Source: Acidobacteriota bacterium (GTDB lineage: Bacteria > Acidobacteriota > Holophagae > Holophagales > Holophagaceae). Taken from it: a stretch of 64,000 nt of DNA. Shown here piece by piece: positions 61,092-64,000 of this stretch; the stretch's first letter is position 1; each line of letters begins with the position of its first letter. Both the position numbers and the translations under genes were made by a program. The notes under the pieces are model-generated. The model was not told the origin of the DNA. It did no database searches and was given only the letters and a program-made list of their open reading frames with translations. The stretch is taken from positions 93,420 through 157,419 of the forward strand of contig JAJYRN010000007.1 of the NCBI GenBank assembly GCA_021794095.1, written 5' to 3'.

Positions 61092-61359
61092 AGATTTTAG
61101 TCCTCTAAAGCTTAAAGAAATCGTTGAAATACTAATTAAACATTATGATATTCATGATGGATTATACGATATCGCCTTTGAATTACAACTCGGTTTGGGC
61201 AATTTTGGACCTAGTCCAGAAGCCTCTCTACCCGGTGCTGCGCTTGGGATCGGCGCTGTGAAGCTTGTGAAATCCACAAAAACTGGGCCCCATACCGTGG
61301 ATGCATCGGTTGCTAACCCAGCAAATAAGCGAACAACTCCAAAATCAAAACATTCATAA
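61081..61359 (+). CDS. Small protein of unknown function cotranscribed with hicAB
   Basis: This 92-residue protein starts with a GTG that overlaps the hicB stop by 11 bp, so it belongs to the hicAB operon. Its first half is a helix-like, acidic sequence (LKLKEIVEILIKHYDIHDGLYDIAFELQLGLGNFGPSPEASLPGAALGIGAVKLVK) with a conserved-looking GPSPEASLPGAALGIG stretch, and the tail is polar and basic (NKRTTPKSKHS). I recognise no named domain. A third component of a toxin-antitoxin unit is plausible, but its role is unknown. Confidence 0.65.
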   Translation: METKDFSPLKLKEIVEILIKHYDIHDGLYDIAFELQLGLGNFGPSPEASLPGAALGIGAVKLVKSTKTGPHTVDASVANPANKRTTPKSKHS

Positions 61360-61441
61360 TTTTATATTATCTGCATTAATTATCTATTATTTTCGTTGTG
61401 ATAGTGGATTTAATTACTAAGATCCAGGTTTGTCCAATCGC

Positions 61442-62700
61442 CTAGGCGCTAGATGCCTGCGGCCGGTGCCAGCGGGGGCCGTCGGGGGTGTCCACGCGGC
61501 TGAGCATGCCGAGGTCGGCGAGCAGGTCCAGGTGGGCGGCGATGCTTTCGCGGTAGCGGCCACGGCTCTTGAAGGCCTGGGCGACGGCCTCCAGGGTCCA
61601 CAGGCGGGGTGAGGCCAGCAGCACGCCGCGCAGGGCGGCGAACTGGGCCTTGAGATCCTTGGGCCACGGCTGGGGCGCCACGGGGGCGGCCTCGGCGGCG
61701 GCTTCCGGTTCCAGGTCCAGGATGGCGGCGGCCACGGGCTCCTCCGCATGAGGTGCCTGGTACTCGGGGCGCAGCCAGCGGACCAGGCCCCGGGCCTCCT
61801 CGGCGGCCCGTTCGCGGTTCAGGGCCACCAGGCGTTCCAGGATCTCCGCCTCGGGCAGATCTGCGGGCCAGCCGTAGGCCTCGGTCACGGCGGCGTCCAG
61901 CTCGTCGTGGAGCTGGCGGAGGATCTCCGTCTGCGCGGCCTCGTGCTGCTCGCGCTCCTTGGCCGTGAAGGCCTCGCCCGCGCGCAGCTTGGCCAGGAGG
62001 TTGTACATGCCGGTGATGGTGACGCCCCGCCCCTGGGCGTCCTTGCGGTGGGCGTCCAGGCGCTCCGCCAGGTCGCGGATGCGGGCCTTCTGCGCCTCCG
62101 TGGCGTCCGGGAAGGGGAAGGGGTCGAAGCAGCGGGATTTGGAATACCTGGGAGTGTTCCCTACGCCCATCAGAGCGCCCGCTGCCAATGCCCAAGCCTC
62201 ATGTACGCGGCTACTCAGAACGCCCAGGTGGAACGCATCCTCACTGGCGATGGCAATGAGCATGTGGTCGTGGACAATGCCGCCGGCCAGAAACTGGAAC
62301 ACGCGGTGCTTGGCCGTCTCAACAGTTGCGATATACCGGCTCAATCCCCGGAGGGCTGGCCGAAAGGACCGTCGCGGTTCACCAAAGACCCACCAACGAC
62401 GTCGAAATGCGGGCCGATTGTTGTTCTCTCGTTCAGGACGGACGTGTTCGAGAACGTGCTGAAATACAGCAGGGAAGCGGTTCCTAACCTCATCTTCTTC
62501 ATATCCGAAAAGATCGATGACCATAACTTCTCTTGGCACATCAGTCAGGTCTCTTCCGTTGCGATAGAGATGAACAACAGAGGGACGCCCCCAAGATTCC
62601 CATTGGCCAGGGTTAACGATCCACCGCGCCCCAATTTCCTGGACCACCAGGGGGGGGTAATGGATGGCAAGGAATCTTGAGAGGGAGAGGGAATCCCAGG
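61442..62700 (-). pseudogene. 5'-truncated MmeI-like type IIG restriction-modification gene
   Basis: About 415 codons of the C-terminal part of a class I SAM-dependent DNA methyltransferase/restriction protein remain: RPERENNNRPAFRRRWWVFGEPRRSFRPAL, FLAGGIVHDHMLIAIASEDAFHLGVLSSRVHEAWALAAG, FPFPDATEAQKARIRDLAERLDAHRKDAQGRGVTITGMYNLLAKLRAGE and ERLVALNRERAAEEARGLVRWLRPEYQ. These are target-recognition and helical C-terminal segments. Homology stops near 62700, where a structured non-coding segment and an IS3 element begin, so nuclease and methylase motifs are lost. It overlaps the right direct repeat. Confidence 0.82.
61461..61750. repeat. Direct repeat, right copy (290 bp)
   Basis: This copy matches 59760-60049 at an exact offset of 1701 bp. 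It is inside the intact 3' part of the restriction-modification remnant, so this copy is in its original context and the left copy is the displaced one. Confidence 0.9.
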
Positions 62701-62922
62701 CCCAGGCTTTCCCGTCATGGCAGAGCGATGGAGCCTTCGGGCGGGGGGCGCAAAGCGAAGCGGCCCTTGCGGCTTGCGGCCACCGCCTGAAGGCGGACGG
62801 TTGCAGGGCTGACGGGAAAGCCGTCGTGCGAGACGGCATGCTGGTGGTGGGGAGGCTCAACCCCTGCGAGCCTTGTGAGAAGGAGCCCGGCGCGGGGCGC
62901 TGGGCCTCAGTTGGAGGTGGCC
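62701..62922 (+). other. Structured non-coding segment upstream of IS3 orfA
   Basis: These 220 bases hold several stems: a long-range perfect 11-bp pairing of CTTTCCCGTCA (62707-62717) with TGACGGGAAAG (62810-62820), the hairpin GCCGTC-GTGCGA-GACGGC around 62819-62836, GGCTC/GAGCC around 62856-62875, and GCCCGGCGC/GCGCTGGGC around 62886-62906. I see no ORF with protein character. It may be the left region of the IS or a separate structured RNA. Confidence 0.5.
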
Positions 62923-63228
62923 ATGGCCGATGAGCCCCAGCGTTGGAGCAAGCGCCGGAAGATGGAGGTGGTGCTGCGCCTGCTTCGCGGCGAGCCCATG
63001 GATGATCTTTCGCGCGAGTTGAAAGTGGAGATCAGCCGACTGGAGAAGTGGCGGGAGAAGGCCATGCGCGGCCTGGAGGAAGGCCTTCGGGAACGCGAGG
63101 GCGACCCGATCCAGGTGGCGCTGGACGACGCCAACCGCCGCATTGGCGAACTGTCCATGGAGAACGAACTGCTGCGGGAGAAGGCCCGAAGGTCCGGGGC
63201 TTTTTGGCCGGGGAGATCGAAACGATGA
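62923..63228 (+). CDS. IS3-family transposase, OrfA
   Basis: This 101-residue protein has a helix-turn-helix of the IS3 OrfA type (KRRKMEVVLRLLRGEPMDDLSRELKVEISRLEKWREKAM) and a C-terminal coiled-coil leucine-zipper-like helix (DDANRRIGELSMENELLREKA). It overlaps orfB by four bases (ATGA), rather than using the usual -1 frameshift site. The ATG at 62923 has TTGGAGGTGG upstream. Confidence 0.88.
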   Translation: MADEPQRWSKRRKMEVVLRLLRGEPMDDLSRELKVEISRLEKWREKAMRGLEEGLREREGDPIQVALDDANRRIGELSMENELLREKARRSGAFWPGRSKR

Positions 63229-63911
63229 GCGCCGCGATCTCCCCAAGCACTGGCCGGCGCTATGGGATGCGCCTCGTGACCCGCATATGGGAAGCCCCCA
63301 GGTCCAGCATCTTCTACCGGCGGCAGGAACGGCCCGAGCCCCGGAGGCGCGGCCCGAAGCCCGTGATTCCGGACGAGGTGCTGATCCCGATGATCCGTGA
63401 GGATCTGGTCAACTCACCCTTCCGCGAGGAGGGGCACCGGAAGGTCTACTACCGGCTGAAGCACGAGAAGCAGCTCAAGGTCGCCCCCAAGCGCATCCTC
63501 CGCCTGATGCGCGAACACGCCCTGCTCTCGCCCCAGCGGGCGCCGAAGGGCGAGGCAAAGACCCACGATGGCACCATCTGCACCGAGAAACCCAACGAGC
63601 TCTGGGGCACGGATGGGACCACGGCCCAGGTGGTGGCAGAAGGCACCGTCTGGATCTTTGGCGCCATCGAGCACTGGAACGCCGAGTGCGTGGGCATCCA
63701 TGCCTGCAAGATCGGCGACCGCTTCAATGCCATGGAACCCGTGAAGCAGGGGCTGCGAAAGCATCATGGGGGACTGGCCAAAGGCATCGCCGCGGGGCTG
63801 GCCCTGCGCTGCGACCACGGCAGCCAGTACACCTCCGATTACTTCCAGACGGAGCTCAAGCACTTCGGCATCCGGCGGTCGTGTACACCAATTTCTGTAA
63901 GTTCCCCCTGA
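63225..63911 (+). pseudogene. IS3-family transposase OrfB, 3' end lost to an insertion
   Basis: The frame encodes an IS3 DDE integrase (rve) core: first Asp in NELWGTDGTTAQVV, second Asp in RCDHGSQYTSDYF. The expected catalytic Glu, about 35 residues after the second Asp (in N-G-x-x-E-R), is missing because the homology ends at KHFGIRRS, about 63881, where different DNA begins. The frame then stops at 63911. The protein is therefore inactive. Confidence 0.87.
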
Positions 63912-64000
63912 GCCGAGGCGAGGGGGTGAGGGCATAAGGAAGCCATTGGGTCCGGTAGGTTTGAGTTTGCGAGAACCAATCCAACTGGAGGGCCAATGGC
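63882..64000 (+). mobile_element. End of a second insertion element interrupting the IS3 transposase
   Basis: From 63882 (TGTACACCAATTTCTGTAAG...) the sequence is foreign to the IS3 transposase it interrupts. A GGAGGG ribosome binding site at 63987-63992 precedes an ATG at 63996, the start of an ORF cut by the window edge, probably a transposase. The terminal inverted repeat at the other end is outside the window, so the family cannot be determined. Confidence 0.6.

Noticed and set aside
61442..62860. Treating the whole minus-strand frame as an intact gene starting near 62860
   Set aside because: The first ~50 codons lie in the structured non-coding segment and resemble no protein; homology begins near 62700, so it is a truncated remnant.
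62701..62922. Calling the structured segment a group II intron
   Set aside because: Only a loose domain-V-like stretch is seen; no reverse transcriptase or other intron domains are present.

Overview
The window is GC-rich bacterial chromosome, apart from one AT-rich island near 60.2-61.4 kb. The mix of LPS heptose and glycosyltransferase genes, three efflux-type systems with outer-membrane TolC-like proteins, type IV pilus/type II secretion parts, a fused 2-oxoacid:ferredoxin oxidoreductase and SpoIIE-type phosphatases points to a Gram-negative anaerobe or facultative anaerobe. An acidobacterium of the Holophaga/Geothrix kind is my best guess; this is inference from gene content and no marker gene proves it.

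Layout. 1-1.5 kb: a STAS anti-sigma-antagonist (cut by the window edge) and a response regulator with a PP2C output domain. 1.5-10.4 kb, minus strand: hldD, an EamA transporter, a DUF1573 protein and a tightly packed run of six glycosyltransferases (four GT9-like, two GT2), read as LPS core/oligosaccharide assembly. 10.6-19.6 kb, plus strand: a sigma-54 activator, a GspG-type pseudopilin, the DUF177-rpmF-plsX-fabD lipid/ribosome block (with a repeat element between plsX and fabD), korA-korB, a ferritin-like protein and a methyltransferase, closed by a strong bidirectional hairpin terminator. 19.6-29.5 kb: pepD, an MFS exporter, a cysteine desulfidase/serine dehydratase-type protein, a wrecked ECF sigma-factor locus, and a MarR-TolC-EmrA-EmrB efflux operon with a readable promoter and operator. 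29.5-39.7 kb: an ATP-grasp-like protein with a PLP decarboxylase, a divergent cysteine-synthase-like protein, an SdpR/SdpI pair behind a perfect 26-bp palindrome, hydrolases, fabG and a membrane RsbU-like phosphatase. 39.7-47.8 kb, minus strand: a two-component system followed by a CzcCBA/CusCBA-type metal efflux operon whose promoter carries three hexamer repeats at exact 11-bp period. 47.9-59.7 kb: tRNA-Leu, nadE, a PilB/GspE ATPase with a histidine kinase, ppsR, a polyphosphate:AMP phosphotransferase, an FAD protein, miaB with a duplicated 5' end, an aldose epimerase-like protein and a GH19-like protein.

59.7-64 kb is accessory DNA. A remnant of an MmeI-like restriction-modification gene is present as a 5'-truncated copy, and its 3' end is duplicated (290 bp, about 97% identical) on either side of an AT-rich insert carrying hicA, hicB and a third small gene of unknown function. 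The restriction gene is cut at its 5' side by a highly structured non-coding segment and an IS3-family element, and that IS is itself interrupted at about 63882 by the end of another element that runs off the window. The best candidates for something undescribed are the three-gene HicAB-plus-unknown island and the duplicated miaB 5' end, which creates a 49-codon leader ORF overlapping the real miaB start.
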